Assembly: GCF_958450345.1 (NCBI RefSeq)
Contig: NC_088784.1
Span: 62,171,247-62,235,246 of the forward strand
Origin: Calliphora vicina
Lineage: Eukaryota; Arthropoda; Insecta; Diptera; Calliphoridae
Length of the DNA stretch: 64,000 nucleotides
Reading direction: 5' to 3'
Both the position numbers and the translations under genes were made by a program. Under the pieces are notes generated by a model. The model did not search any database. It was not told where the DNA came from and saw only the letters and a program-made list of their open reading frames with translations. Below, piece by piece: positions 33,411-44,853 of the stretch (the stretch's first letter is position 1; each line of letters opens with the position of its first letter).

Positions 33411-33792
33411 TGTTCTGCCTAATAGCATTTATTATACATATATAGATGCTAATAGTTGCAAGATAGATAGTTATCGCAAATAACTATCTATCTCTTTCTT
33501 TATTTTTGCTTTGAAAAAAGTCATTGGTCCAAACGTCAAAGCTGCTGTTTCCGGTTTGATAAAACTAAATGTTGCTTCCTTATTCTACCAGCAGCTAAAC
33601 GTAAAGGTAATCCTTACTCATATCAAACAATAAAAGATTTCATATTTTTCCTAATTTTAATTTTTTCCATTCTTTTCATATTTCTGAGAAAACAAAATAA
33701 TTAACTTTATTTTGTTTACTGGCTCAGACAACTATATTGGTTTCCCAAATTCCTCTCCAGCTTTCCAGCCCTTTATACAACTGAGCTAAACA
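33411..33792 (+). mobile_element. LTR 2 with primer-binding site, right arm
   Basis: Begins TGTTCTGCCTAATAGC and ends GAGCTAAACA, followed by TTTGGTCCTTCGAACCGG. CCCTTTATACAACTG near the end and ATTATACATATATAGATG near the start could be promoter elements. It mirrors 30263-30682 and is about 38 bp shorter. Confidence 0.65.
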
Positions 33793-34253
33793 TTTGGTCC
33801 TTCGAACCGGATTTGGAATTTTTTTTTCGCGCTTTGTTATTATTGTAATGGACAAAATATGTTTTCATCGTACTTACAATTCTTCGTTGCACTTTTACGA
33901 TGAAAACCTCCTTGAATACAGTGTACAGGGACAACTGATTTGGAATTTAACGTGTTTGGAACGTTTTCCAATTTTTCTCGAACACAAAATATGTATTAAT
34001 TTTATCGGCTCTTCTTTCTCACTTTCTTAATTCTTTTATTTTTAAAGCAATTAATTTTATGATGGCTACACTTATTGTAGCAGAAAACAAAATTTGTTAC
34101 ACAACCCAAATGAAATGCACTAAATCAATAATAAAGCAAAATACCAAACGTACCTTTTTTGTATAATACGAAGAGAATAGAAAAATAATCCAATTGTTGA
34201 ACTCTCAGAGAACTTAAGCTTCCTTCGTTCCAATTCGGTTCGATGGGACCAAA

Positions 34254-34462
34254 TGTTAAGTTGAAAAGTTGGGTGAAGGGGGATAAATTGAAAACTCTCA
34301 AACTCTCTGAGTAGAAACAAAATCGTTTAGATTTTGTACTCTGAATAATTTAGCAAACAATATGAAAAGAAAAGGAATGAATAAAACCAAATTTAGGAAT
34401 AGGAATTTTCTTTAATTATTTATTAAATTATTTGGAATATGGATTCTTACCAATAAGGAACA
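34254..34462 (-). mobile_element. LTR-like sequence 1, right arm
   Basis: Mirror of 27841-28059. On the minus strand it starts TGTTCCTTATTGG, ends CAACTTAACA, and is followed by TTTGGTCCCATCGAACCG. It is slightly shorter than the left copy owing to small deletions. Confidence 0.5.
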
Positions 34463-34553
34463 ATAGGAATAGGATAGCGAAGTACACAGATTAATGTTAG
34501 ATTTGTATCTCTTCAAAAAGAAGTATTTATGACTATTTACGATTCATTTAGAA

Positions 34554-34850
34554 CTAAATGACAAGTGGAAGTATACTGCAAAACATAGCATTGTGCATTA
34601 ATATATATTGAAGAAAAATAGGAATTTCAGGGAAACGAGGAAAATCACGAAGTGTTGTTTTGGCGTAAACATAGGGCAAGTAGCATAGTTTCGTTATGGG
34701 ACGAGTTATAGTCCCGTTTTGTGTCCGAACGTCTACTACCCGTACGTGATGATCAGACCCACTATGAACCTTTTCACTTCGTCCTAGACGCCGCTCACAA
34801 GAGGACAAAAAATCATCCATTACTACCACAAAGTCACCTACTTTTAAATT
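34554..34850 (-). pseudogene. BEL/Pao pol C-terminus, right arm
   Basis: Mirror of the pol end at 27490-27749: RRLGRSEKVHSGSDHHVRVV and ITRPITKLCYLPY, with IEKVH changed to SEKVH. Upstream on the minus strand the integrase core is missing: the sequence jumps from CTAGCCTGGCATT straight to ATTATCATGAATTG, a deletion of about 407 bp relative to the left arm with a 3-bp ATT microhomology. The carboxy end is otherwise open, unlike the left copy's interior. Confidence 0.8.
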
Positions 34851-35151
34851 GGAAGTGGAAAACTACCTCCTTCAATTCATGATAATAATGCCAGGCTAGG
34901 CCGGTAAAGTGGGCGTAAATTCTACCACCCAATCACCCTCAAGCCTCTGAACAAAAAAAAATTCTAAATATAAAAATATATTTAAAAAATGGAATGTAAA
35001 AACTTTCATTCAAAATCCCTTATTGTTGGATTTTCCTCCCCTGGCCTATTCCTAGGCATCGCAACTTCCTACTTCCTTGGCCGTAGCGGATGTTTGCTGC
35101 TTGGCCTGCCCACCCTCTTCCACGGCAAACCTTTGGCCCATTAATTATAGG

Positions 35152-35597
35152 TGTCCAAATTAACATAAAGTTAATTTATTATTGAATTAATTATTGAATT
35201 TATTGTTACTATTATTAAGATTATTAAGCCTGAATTTTATTATGTATTATTAGTATATTCCAATTTATAAAAATGAATTATATTTCTGAGTAATTTTGTT
35301 AATTAATCCACATTTGTAAACTCTTTTTTGTAACTTAACGAAACACTTAAGTTAGCCGTTATAACGTTGTTCTAAAAAAGCCTTGAAGGCATTGAAACTA
35401 AAAAATAAAACTCACTTTACATCCAACAAGCAAACGGTGAGCATTATTAAATAAAATCCCATTTTATTCATTCAAACACTAATTCCTTGTGTTCTTATTT
35501 TATTTCTTTTTTCCCAATTCCAAACTTATTATATAATTTCTCAATCCTGAGGAATTATAAAATATTATTTATTAATCGAGCAAGATTAATAAATACA
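35152..35597. mobile_element. Solo LTR, 446 bp, 5-bp target duplication
   Basis: Present only in the right arm. It starts TGTCCAAATTAAC and ends TAAATACA. The left flank is ATAGG and the right flank ATGGG; the left palindrome arm has the uninterrupted site TAATTATGGGTTTGCC (on this strand), so the 5-bp duplication is ATGGG with one later change. AATAAA occurs near 35448. No internal region remains, so it probably arose by LTR-LTR recombination. Confidence 0.82.
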
Positions 35598-36529
35598 ATG
35601 GGTTTGCCACTACCCTACAGCCTTAAAATTAGCTCACTTACCTTTTTAACTTTTATTCAGCCATCTTCATCTCATTTCTTCGGGAACACACACAGGAATT
35701 TCAGGAATCAGGGGGAGATTTATGACCGTCTGCGGTTTGGTCTAATCTGTCCGTAACTGTCTAAAAGTTCCCGTCATCGTGACGTTTCCTTTGGTGTGTA
35801 TTTGTGTTCTTAGGGGGATGATTTTCGTGAGTGTGATATTTTAAATTTATGTTTCGTTTAAATATTTTAACTTTCTGTGTATTTTTGTGATTAAATGTGT
35901 TTCTAAATTCAAAATTAGTGTTTTTATATTTAAATTTTGAATATTTGTATGTTTGTATGTTTATATTGTGCTTTATGTTCAAATAGTGTATTTAGTGTTT
36001 AATCATCGAATCCTCTAAAAAAAATATTTTTCTTCCTCTTCTTCCCTTTTCCCCAATTCACCACTACCATTTTTTTCCCGCCCTTTTCGCCATCTTTTTT
36101 TCTTCTGTTCACCTTCTTATCCCCCCAGAACGGCTGTGTAAACAGTCTAGCAGTTACACGGTTGCATACTAATGTATTTAGTGCAGTTTTTATTTTGTTT
36201 CTTCTTCTTGTTACATTAGTATGCAACTTTAACCCGTTCAGGGGAGACATGACAACGTAATTTAAGATAGCTGCTCTTCTGAGAGTACAACTTTTTAGTT
36301 CGAAGGGCTAACGAATACGTACAGCGATCAGGAGGAGGAGCTTAAGTTAAATAAAACTTAAAGCGTTTAAAAAAAATTCTCTAAAATACGTAAATTTATT
36401 CAAATGTTGTACAAATTTATTACACATTAAAATATCGGTATTTAAAAATGTATCCACATTTTCTCATTAAAGATTTTATAGTTGCTTCTGACATCACAAT
36501 CATTAGCTTCTATTGACACAACTACAAAT

Positions 36530-37245
36530 GGCTTGCCACACAAGAAACTCTTGGGGAATTTTGTTTGCTTTTTGTCCGGTATTATTCTTGAACATTACCT
36601 CGTCCATCACTCACATAATCTTGACTCGGATGTTGTGCAAGTGTTTTTTTTTTATAAAATTTTAACCTCAATTTTTTCGCCTTTTTTTTGCTTCCAAATA
36701 GGTCTTAAAGGAAGACCTAAGCTTTCTTTTGAGCACAAAAATTTTTTCAAAAGAATTGGAAAAAAATTTCGGTTTTGCAAAAAAAAATTCAAAAATTGTA
36801 TTTCTTGAGTTACAAAATATTTTTATTTTGATAGATATCCCACTCGCATTCCACTAAGGGTCCAAATCCATCCAAATCGTCCATCACTCACATAATCTTG
36901 ACTCGGATGTTGTGAAAGTTCTGCCAGTACATGAGTTACGTCATCCATCACACAACTAGTGTAGTTTTTTTTATAAAATTGTAACCTAAATTTTTTCGCT
37001 TTTTTTGCTTCCAAGTTCTTTACCGCATTGCGATCTGGAACTTTCTGAACTTTTTACGACTTCAACCCAACCTTAGCTTTGACTCTGCGGACAAAAGTAT
37101 AAGAGCAATTATGTTTACGAGCTGCTTTTCTGATAGATGTGTTCGGTGATCTTCGAAAAAATTGTTCAACTTCTTTTGCCTTACCAATATCTGTTAGACC
37201 TTTTTTCTTTCTGATCCAGGGTTTCTTTCAAAGTTAATGGCTTTT
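36530..37245 (-). pseudogene. Mariner-like transposase, right copy
   Basis: The minus strand repeats the left copy: GLTDIGKAKEVEQFFRRSPN, IRKAARKHNCSYTFVRRVKA, the same TAA, then CVMDDVTHVLAELSQHPSQD with the first catalytic Asp and SDGR. About 36690-36870 within it is a different repeat (see next), and the 3' part resumes at 36530-36670, reading SDEVMFKNNTGQ-like and LVWQAICSC. Thus this copy is split by a repeat that the left copy lacks. Confidence 0.7.
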
Positions 37246-37720
37246 GAAAAAGTGTGACGAACCTTCAGAACTTTTGCTATTTTTATATTATTTTTTAAAA
37301 GTTCATATTGGATTTTTTGAAAAGTTTTAATATTTTTTCACGTACTTTTGAAAATTAATGATTTAGAATGGATAATATCTGACAAAAATATTAATTTGTT
37401 GGACCAAGGATAAATTTTAACTGGAAAACATTTATTTTGATAGATATTCCACTCGCATCCCACTATGCGACCAAATAGGTCTTAAAGCAAGACCTAAGCT
37501 TTCTTTTGAGCAAAAAATTTTTTTAAAAAAAATTGGAAAAAAATTTCGGTTTTGCAAAAAAAAAGTCAAACTTTGTATGTCTTGAGTTACAAAATATTTA
37601 TTATGATGGATATCCCACTCCCATCCCACTAAGCGACCAAATAGGTCTTCAAGGAAAATATCTGAGCTTTATTTTAAGAAAAAAAAGAACCATTTTAAAA
37701 AAAAAAATTCAAAAAAGTTT
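36690..37720. repeat. Repeat units of about 167 bp flanking the transposase
   Basis: CCAAATAGGTCTTAAAG appears at 36696, 37473 and 37640 (last variant CTTCAAG). TTTCGGTTTTGCAAAAAAAA and GAGTTACAAAATATTT accompany them, and ATCCCACTC(G/C)CATCCCACTA lies between units. The second and third are in tandem at a spacing of 167 bp; the first sits within the transposase remnant. The unit looks satellite-like. Several short open frames here come only from the repeat. Confidence 0.75.
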
Positions 37721-37759
37721 TTGATTTCGGAAAAAAATATTAAATTTTTTTTATTTTTT

Positions 37760-39180
37760 TTACATATTTTTTTTCTAATGATTAAAGAAAGAGCTATCTA
37801 AGCATTTTCTAATTATTTTTTTATTGCTAAAATTACAATTTTAGCGTTCTCAGAATATCAAAACTGCTAATAACTTCAAAATTATAGTGAGTAAGATTTT
37901 ATCGTAAGTCAATGTTTACATTTTACAGTAAACGAATTTTATCGTAAGCGACACATAGTGGTATAGAAAAAAAAGAGGGAAATAAATCTGTAACTTCTAA
38001 ATGGTTAGATTGGTTTGAATGAAAATTCACATGCGCAAAGATGAAGTGTTGTCGAGTTTAAGTTCTGAACATGGACCTCATGGGCCCGACCAAGGGTTCT
38101 CAAAGTAGGACGTATGTTACATTTTTAAAACCATCCTATTTCTTCGTTTGTGTTCCGATTACACATATAAAATCTTTTCATAGAGCGCTACAAAAGACCT
38201 AGTCTAGCTATCAATTATCTCTTATAGCTTAGGAGACATTCGCATTTGAAAATTAAATTTTCAACATTTTTACCCAACCTACTCCAGTTTTTTGATAACA
38301 GAGTATCCAAATATTTCCGATTTCCTTCATTGGACTAACTACATATGTATGTGTCAAATAGAAAAAGAACCGTTTAAAAATAATGACTAAGTCCAAAGTT
38401 ATATGCATTTGAATTTAAAAAATTTTAAAAAGCCGATTTTTCGCTAATTTTTTGGAAAAAAATAACTTTTTTCTTTTTAAGTTATCGGAAAAAATTTCTA
38501 AGAGGATGTATAAGGAATTTACACTTTCTGAAAGCTAAGTTTTCATAAAATATTTTAAATTAAAAAAAATTAAAAATTTTGTAACCGAGGGGACCAGGTC
38601 GATTCAAAAAACACCTATTTTTTATCTAAAATTAAACTTTAGGGAAAAAATTCTCAAATCGCATAGTCGATATGAGAATATAGTAACCGATTTTAGATGG
38701 CCCAATATGCTTTTAATTATTTTGTAAAGGGTTCCGATAACTCCGACCCTGGTATGGATATTATAGCCAAAAAACTAAAAATTTAAATTTTTGGGATTTT
38801 TCAACACCTTTTTGGAAAATGCGGGATTGCTAATAATAAATTTCAGAATTCGTTTTCATTTTTCCATTTTAAATAGAAAATTTTACATAACTGCGAAATT
38901 TCATTAGAAACTATTCATAAATAACAATTTTATTTCAATTCGAAAAATTTGTATCTATGCAAAAATTCAATAAAAAACATTGTTTGTCATATTTTGTCAT
39001 ATTAAAGTATTCCATGAACTTTTAATTGTCAAAAGTTATAAATATAGTATTTTTGAAAAATAGACAAATAGCTTGAACGGAATATAATTCCGTTAAATAT
39101 CGCATTATAATATTTTTAATTCTATGTATAAATTTCAAAATAATCGAAAAAACCTTCTCCTGTAAAATTTGTGTTTTGTC
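37760..39180. other. No gene; possible inserted element
   Basis: TTATCGTAAGCGACACA at about 37940 and the inverse TTTTGTCGCTTACGATAAT at about 39171 could be terminal inverted repeats of a roughly 1.2-kb element. It would lie directly left of the promoter relic. Within it, 37965-38110 resembles 23350-23530 and 38905-39030 is the inverted partner of 11895-12015. All AT-rich; no coding region. Confidence 0.4.
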
Positions 39181-39189
39181 GCTTACGAT

Positions 39190-39640
39190 AATTTGGCGAT
39201 ATGTTCCCATCGTGAGTACAAAAACAAATTTTAAAATATTAATATCGAGTATGTTATTGAAAGAAATTTGTATTCATTACAGGTATTTGAAAAAGATTAA
39301 CTCAGATTCCATTTTAAAAGGATACATTTGGAAAATTTTTCTGCGATTTAGCTATTTATATGAAACACATGTAAATCCAAAATCGTACGCATATGTACTT
39401 ACGTATTCTTGGTAAATTGAAAAGAAAATTCCTGTTTTGGATTATTTACCAAACATGTGTGCACAATTTTACCTGCAAATTCTTTTTTTTTTTAATTAGC
39501 TTTAAATGTAGCGTCTGCAAATTATTCTGATACCTACAGCGCACCCAAATTTGAACAAATTCCCATTAAATCGTAAAACGTTTAAGTCATTTATGAGCTG
39601 TAACCTAAAATAGGAACAAGGCATCTAAGTATGTATCGCT
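39190..39640 (+). pseudogene. Upstream region of a third gene copy, coding part absent
   Basis: About 39200-39390 matches 54350-54520 (AATATCGAGTATGTTATTGA, TTTTAAAAGGATACATTTGG), and 39415-39640 matches the conserved blocks before both genes (AAAATTCCTGTTTTGGATTA, TTAATTAGCTTTAAATG, GTCATTTATGAGCTG). The match stops just before the TATA box, after GGAACAAGGCATCTAAGTAT. No exon follows. This is the relic of a third unit, or an enhancer-only duplication. Confidence 0.72.
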
Positions 39641-39924
39641 CATTTGCAACAACGTCATAATTCCAAAAATCCAAATTTCGAGTTAATAGCATATTGCATA
39701 GTGAACTAGCTTCTAAAATTACAAGTAGGATCGTCATAGAAGCATATTGTCCTTTCATAACCTATTGTCTATTACCTGCAATAACGTATTATTTTAATGG
39801 TGCGATGCCGTTTGTGTATTCAACATCATTCAATTATCAAGAAAAGTGACATATTTTGTTATTTTCCTTAAAAAAATTTAAATACATATGTATGTGTATC
39901 GCTTTAAAAATTAAAAACATAGAC

Positions 39925-40096
39925 AACAACTAGATAGGTAACTGAGAGCCAAAAACCTAAGTCTGTTGTCAAAAACCTAATTCATGAGAATGTATTGCAT
40001 GTATTTTGTTATTGTATCACTCGTATGTGTGAAAAGAGAGTAATTTTTCCATATATATTACTCTCTCCTTCCGTTCTATGTGTTTATTCTATGATT
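39925..40096. repeat. Inverted partner of the 2371-2550 repeat
   Basis: Reverse complement of 2371-2550, with a few changes. It begins AACATAGACAACAACTAGAT and ends GTGTTTATTCTATG. See the partner entry. Confidence 0.8.
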
Positions 40097-40289
40097 AAAA
40101 AATTTTTTTTAAATTTTTTGAGTAATGACGTCACACAGTGCAATGAGTTCATATAACGAGCCGCAAAATATAATCATACCTAAAATTTGGCCATTTAAAT
40201 TTCAAGGATTCGTGTCCTTTCCATACATATATCCTGGAACTAAATAATGTACTGAAAACAATATTTCAAACAAAAAAACTAAATTTCAA

Positions 40290-40902
40290 TATTTTTATTC
40301 TTTATTAAAGACACAAAATCCCCATGTAATGATCAAAAAATTCTGAAATTTATTTAACAAAAATTTTAAATTGGAGTTTTGAAACTGCCGTTAAAAAACA
40401 TATTTTTTTTGGTTATTCTTGTGAATAGGTTAACTGTATCCTATGATGATAAAAATTCATATACAAGTAAATATGGATAATATTTTAAGTAAGAATAAAC
40501 TTTTTTTTAATATTTCTCAAAATATGTTAATTTTGTTCCTTCATTTCTTGTTCTTGTGGCCTGAGACACGTTAAGGCCTGGCGATTTTTTAATAACTTTA
40601 ACATTTTTTAACCAATTTTTGTCTTTTATATCTTATTAGAACGACAATTACGTACACATTTCGATTCTTTTAAATTAAATTGCAAAAGTAAGTATTTAAT
40701 GGCAAAATTTAAAAAAAAAAACTGAAAAAATGCATTTTTCCCCTTGTAAATGCACCTCAAAACTAAATCGAAAGTCGGCACGGGTTGCCCTTCTTAGAAC
40801 AAGCTAAAAACTTTTTTGGTGGTATTTTAGATCATTACGAAAGTTTTCAGCGGGTACCATTTCAACATTTCAAAAAAATTAATTCTAAGGGACACTCTAA
40901 TA
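40290..40902. mobile_element. LIR family, single right-type arm
   Basis: Carries the arm blocks AATAGGTTAACTGTATCCTA, TATACAAGTAAATATGGAT and TACGTACACATTTCGATTCT in the same order as 7100-7560, and ends GGGACACTCTAATA followed by TA. The other arm is missing. The terminal 100 bp differs from copy A, so it is a subfamily member. Confidence 0.75.
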
Positions 40903-41374
40903 TACATTAATTAGATTTGCATCACTACTTTTTTGTTTGTATATACTTTGACCTGAACTACCGTCAAATCGCCATCTACACTCTAATATTATATAATTTT
41001 ATGATTTAAATCTAAAGTACTTATTGCAGTTATATTTAAAATGCATTGGTGAGGAACTTCTGCGGATTTTTCTGTAGCAACAATATCATCAAGTATACAA
41101 TTTTTCTTTGCAGTAATATGAAGGAAACAAATTTATGAACAGAATTTACAACAGACCTCATCATATTATATTGTCGACATGAAAGGTTCATATAAAGACA
41201 TAGATATGACAGAAATTGTTTTACTCTACTGGGATCAAACTTCGTTGCTGCTTTCTTAATTGCAGAGTTGGCTGAAATATATTACTTCACCTTTCTTCTT
41301 TTTGTCCTACTCGAACTTTCTTCAAAAGCTACAGAAGGCCTACGTCGAGCATGTAGTTGTGTAGTAGTTGGGTT

Positions 41375-41593
41375 CTACAAATCACAAGCGTAGAAAATAG
41401 TGAAAACTATTAAAAGCAAAAACAATGCGATAATTAATTTAAAAATACAAACATCACTCAAATTTGTTCCATATATTACCAAATCTGTATTGAGCCAGTT
41501 GCAAAATTTATAGTTGAACCGCTTGCAATAGGACCACATCCGCTGTAATTTTGAATTTAAATTATATATTTTCTGAATGTCTTTGGCTTCCAA
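41375..41593 (-). other. Open frame of unknown nature with a C-terminal hydrophobic segment
   Basis: A 72-residue minus-strand frame: a charged, Cys-containing N-terminal half (KLQRMWSYCKRFNYKFCNWL) followed by a strongly hydrophobic stretch (FKLIIALFLLLIVFTIFYA) that could span a membrane. No ATG context, promoter or homologous family recognised; 300 bp either side has no matching coding. It may be the end of a receptor or envelope-like gene, or chance. Confidence 0.2.
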
Positions 41594-41962
41594 AGATTTC
41601 CCTATTCGAGCTCCAAAATTCCTTATAATTTTTTAACTACATCCATGATACAACAACATAAGGTACACCCAGTAGAAAATAAATTCTCAATTATACAATT
41701 CTTGTAATGTCAAACAAAATAAAATATAAAATAATATGAAAAAAATCAAAATCAAAGTTTGACATTATAGGGCTAAATATTGAAAACTCTCCCTAGTGAT
41801 TCTACCTTCTACAATTTTTGTATCATGACTACATCTTTGTTTTCCTTTAACTCAATTCAAGAATTAAAAAAATCTCGCATTTTTATTTGGGCTGACACAA
41901 AAAAAATGTCAATTATTAAGAATTAACGACAGTTTTAACACAAATATTTAAATGAGTACAAT

Positions 41963-43570
41963 ATGAACAAAAAAATGAATGACTTTGACTGGTGGCGAAT
42001 AACTCTCTGTCCTGATCACAAAGGATATGCATGGAAGGACTTGACGGATTTTCGCATACATCCTCACTCCATAGCATATAGTTTGTGGTCAAGCTATCCC
42101 AGAAATAACACCCTTTTTCAAGGTCGGTACTATATAGAAGGAGATATCCCGTTCTATTCTATTAAATTTAACTTTAGCTATGAACCGACCATGAATATTA
42201 TGAGATCTACCGTCCTCACCGTAGCCGGAAACTTTCGGATTTCCACGCGCGGTTTTCTCGCAACATCGAAACATCCTTCGCCGAGAACCGTTACCGTCGC
42301 ACCACTATCTAGAAGACCCTCAATCTCTACCCTATTGATAGAGATACGGGAATGTAATCGAGTATCTTCGCCATCTCACGCTAAAGGCTTTTCTTTTCCT
42401 ATAGCTTTCCCTAGCATTCTCTATCCGCGTCTTTCCGAAAATTCTCTTCCTAGCCTCCTCGTACTCTTTGACTCTCAAATATAATGATTTGATTGCTCTA
42501 ATTTTAAACTCTTCTTCCTTTTTACTTATCCAAACTTTACTATCAACTAAAATTTTAACGGACCCATTTTTATTCTCTTCCTCTGGGTCATTACGATCCT
42601 CCAGTTCCTTTACTGCGCGGTGGGATTCGGACGCTACACGAAACAGAATAGTCTCCGAATTGGTGGTGGACAGTCCATATATCCGTGGCCTAGTTGACGG
42701 CAGTTCCATCAGACATATTTTGGCGAGATGTCTATGGCGTCTACGTCGATTTCCGGAGCAGCTTCTTCAACATATTCCAGCTCATTCACTCGCGGTGCAT
42801 ATTGGCGGTGACCATAGTTTTGGCGCTGGTTATACAACAGCGATTCTGCCTTCTTGCTCTCATTTCGGAAATGGCTGACAATAATCTGAATTGGAAACAC
42901 TAATTGTGCCATCGAGGTTCGTAAATTCGATTTCATTATATCAATCAGTTCCGTTTCGTTAATCGGATTCGGCTGTTGGCTTCTCAATTTTAGAACAGAG
43001 TTATAGAAGTCCTCAAATAACTCTTGTGGCAGCTGGCGGCGATCCATTATCTGGCGGTATATCTCCATATCGCTACTGAATCGACGGAAACGACTAATTA
43101 CAGCTACTTTCAATTCCTCCCAGGAGTGTATTGGAGACTTCAGCAAATCTGCATCCAGTACCATTCAAGAGCATCACTTGACAGCAATTGATGGAAAAGT
43201 CTTAAAACATCTGACCAGCTGTTTCCATAGTCCTTCCTCATTTCTTCAGCCCTAAAAACAAATTCTTATGCACCCATTGTTTTTTCTGAGGTGCCGCCGA
43301 AGTTAACGCCCACTTGTCCAACCCTGGCTTTCGTGAAACTTCCGGGTTGTGAGGTGGTTGACAATACGGTGGCCTCGTGTCATAGTACTGAAACGTATTA
43401 TTATTGTCAGGTGGTGGCATAATGGACATATGGTTGTTGGCGTGCGTTTGATGGAACGATCTAACATGACTTATTGGTGGTGGTTGAGTCTGAATAGCTG
43501 GCCTTACTGGAATTTGGTTTTGGAAGATGTTAGGTGGTGGTGGTTGTCTGTTGACTTGAGGTGGTGACTG
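41963..43570 (-). pseudogene. Ty3/gypsy-like gag-protease remnant
   Basis: Minus strand, in order: a Pro/Gln/Asn-rich N-terminus (43570-43240); gag core with SWEELKVAVISRFRRF and RRQLPQELFEDFYNSVLKLR (43164-42770); a CCHC knuckle near 42705 whose first Cys codon is a stop (TGA before WNCRQLGHGYMDC); then after frameshifts INRVEIEGLLDSGATVTVLG at about 42340-42270, with the retropepsin DSGAT motif. The downstream part decays near 42000. Gag and protease pieces are in normal order. RT and integrase are absent from the window. Reverse-strand ORFs here are shadows. Confidence 0.78.
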
Positions 43571-43579
43571 TGTAGCATG

Positions 43580-44853
43580 TAACGGTTTGGTAAATCACTT
43601 TCAAATTCATGTTTTCTTAGGAGTTTAGAGTAGCAATAGCATGCATCTGGTGTCCGGCTCCTTTCTCGTCGGCAATAGGGTGAGTTCTTGCTTCATGACT
43701 CCTAATTTGAGAAAAACAAGACTACAGGGCTAATTTTATTGTGCATGCTAATAAAGTTGTTTTGTTTTTGTAAAAGAGACAGCTATTTCGCAATTATCCA
43801 TTTAATACTTATTTACTGAGTTGTCATGTTGTGTTTGGTGTTGACACAACCAGAAACCCCTCCCAACCATGATCATGTAAATATAGCCTTCGAATTACAC
43901 ATGATCCCATCTCGATTTACCTGTTAGTAGCTTTTCGAATCAAACTCTTCAACAATTTCAGTGATTCATTTTCTTAATTTTATTTAACAATTAGAAAAAT
44001 TTTAATTCAAACATACTTCGTATAAACAAATTAATTTAACTTACAAATAATCTTATTCGTGAGTTCATTTTGTATTGACAAAAGAAATGAAAAAAAATAA
44101 TATGCAAAAATCATAATCATATAAAAAAAATCAGACAAAATCTATTTAGGCATTCAATTAGTGGCCTTAATTAATTATTATAAGAAATAATAAAAAAAAC
44201 AAAATTTTATCAAAAAAAACAATAAATAAAAATAAAAAAAAATATAAACAAAGAAAAAAAATAAGAAAAATTCTGGCCGCGATAGGATTTGAACCTGGGC
44301 AACTAAAGTAATGCGATCAGCTTTATATCATTTAAAGCTTCTATTCCCAAAAATAATGTTTAAAAAAATAGGTTTTGTTAAAAAAAATTATTTTTCTTCT
44401 TTTTGTTATTATTTAAACATTATTTTCTTTTTTTTCGATTTTTTTCTCTAATTTTGTTCTCACACAAATTTTTTTTTTTTAGAATTTGTCAGTTCATAAG
44501 TTTTTGACGTTTGTTTTATTTAATTTTCTTTTGGATTTTTAGAATGATTTTTGCATTTACATCGAATTTATACAATAGAAATAACAAAAAAAACTAATTT
44601 AGCTCACTTTTTAATTAGCAAATATATCAAAGTAAAAAAAAAAAATATAATAACAATTTTTTTGTTGAAAATTTGGCGATTCAAGAAAGTTATCAAAGAT
44701 AAGTATTAAATTTAATAGTTAATTGCATATTATTGTTTTCTTATGATTTTTTTTCTCCTTTTTAGCAATTTTTCTGGCACTCTAACAAATTGATCTGCAC
44801 TAAAAATTGGACGTTTTATTATTGTTCTCGCCAAATGACATTTTAAATAAAAA
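43580..44853. other. No gene; AT-rich with a tRNA-3'-half-like patch
   Basis: No coding region. At about 44272-44310 the minus strand reads GGTTCAAATCCTATCGCGGC CA-like sequence, as in the T arm and acceptor of a tRNA, but no D arm or matching acceptor strand is found. It may be a tRNA-derived SINE or tRNA pseudogene. The rest is A- and T-rich. Confidence 0.3.

Larger units (their letters stand above)
24172..37245. repeat. Imperfect palindrome of about 13 kb
   Basis: Sequence from 24172 to about 31265 reappears in reverse complement from 37245 back to about 32690. Mirrored items: mariner-like transposase, a 25735-26130 / 36010-36365 block, BEL/Pao pol C-terminus, two LTRs with primer-binding sites, and a zinc-knuckle ORF. 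The arms share stop codons (in the mariner-like frame and in the zinc-knuckle frame), so the sequence was already dead when duplicated. Each arm then gained or lost different pieces: the left has the hAT-like MITE and mini-me-like copy B; the right has a solo LTR and a 407-bp pol deletion. Confidence 0.85.

Noticed and set aside
34120..34320. 66-residue minus-strand frame
   Set aside because: Covers LTR-like sequence 1 and its primer site; coding unlikely.
35487..35756. 89-residue open frame on +
   Set aside because: It straddles the border of the solo LTR and the palindrome arm and has no recognisable motif.
42089..42903. + strand frames of 69-173 residues
   Set aside because: Antisense to the gag-protease remnant, whose motifs are clear on the minus strand.
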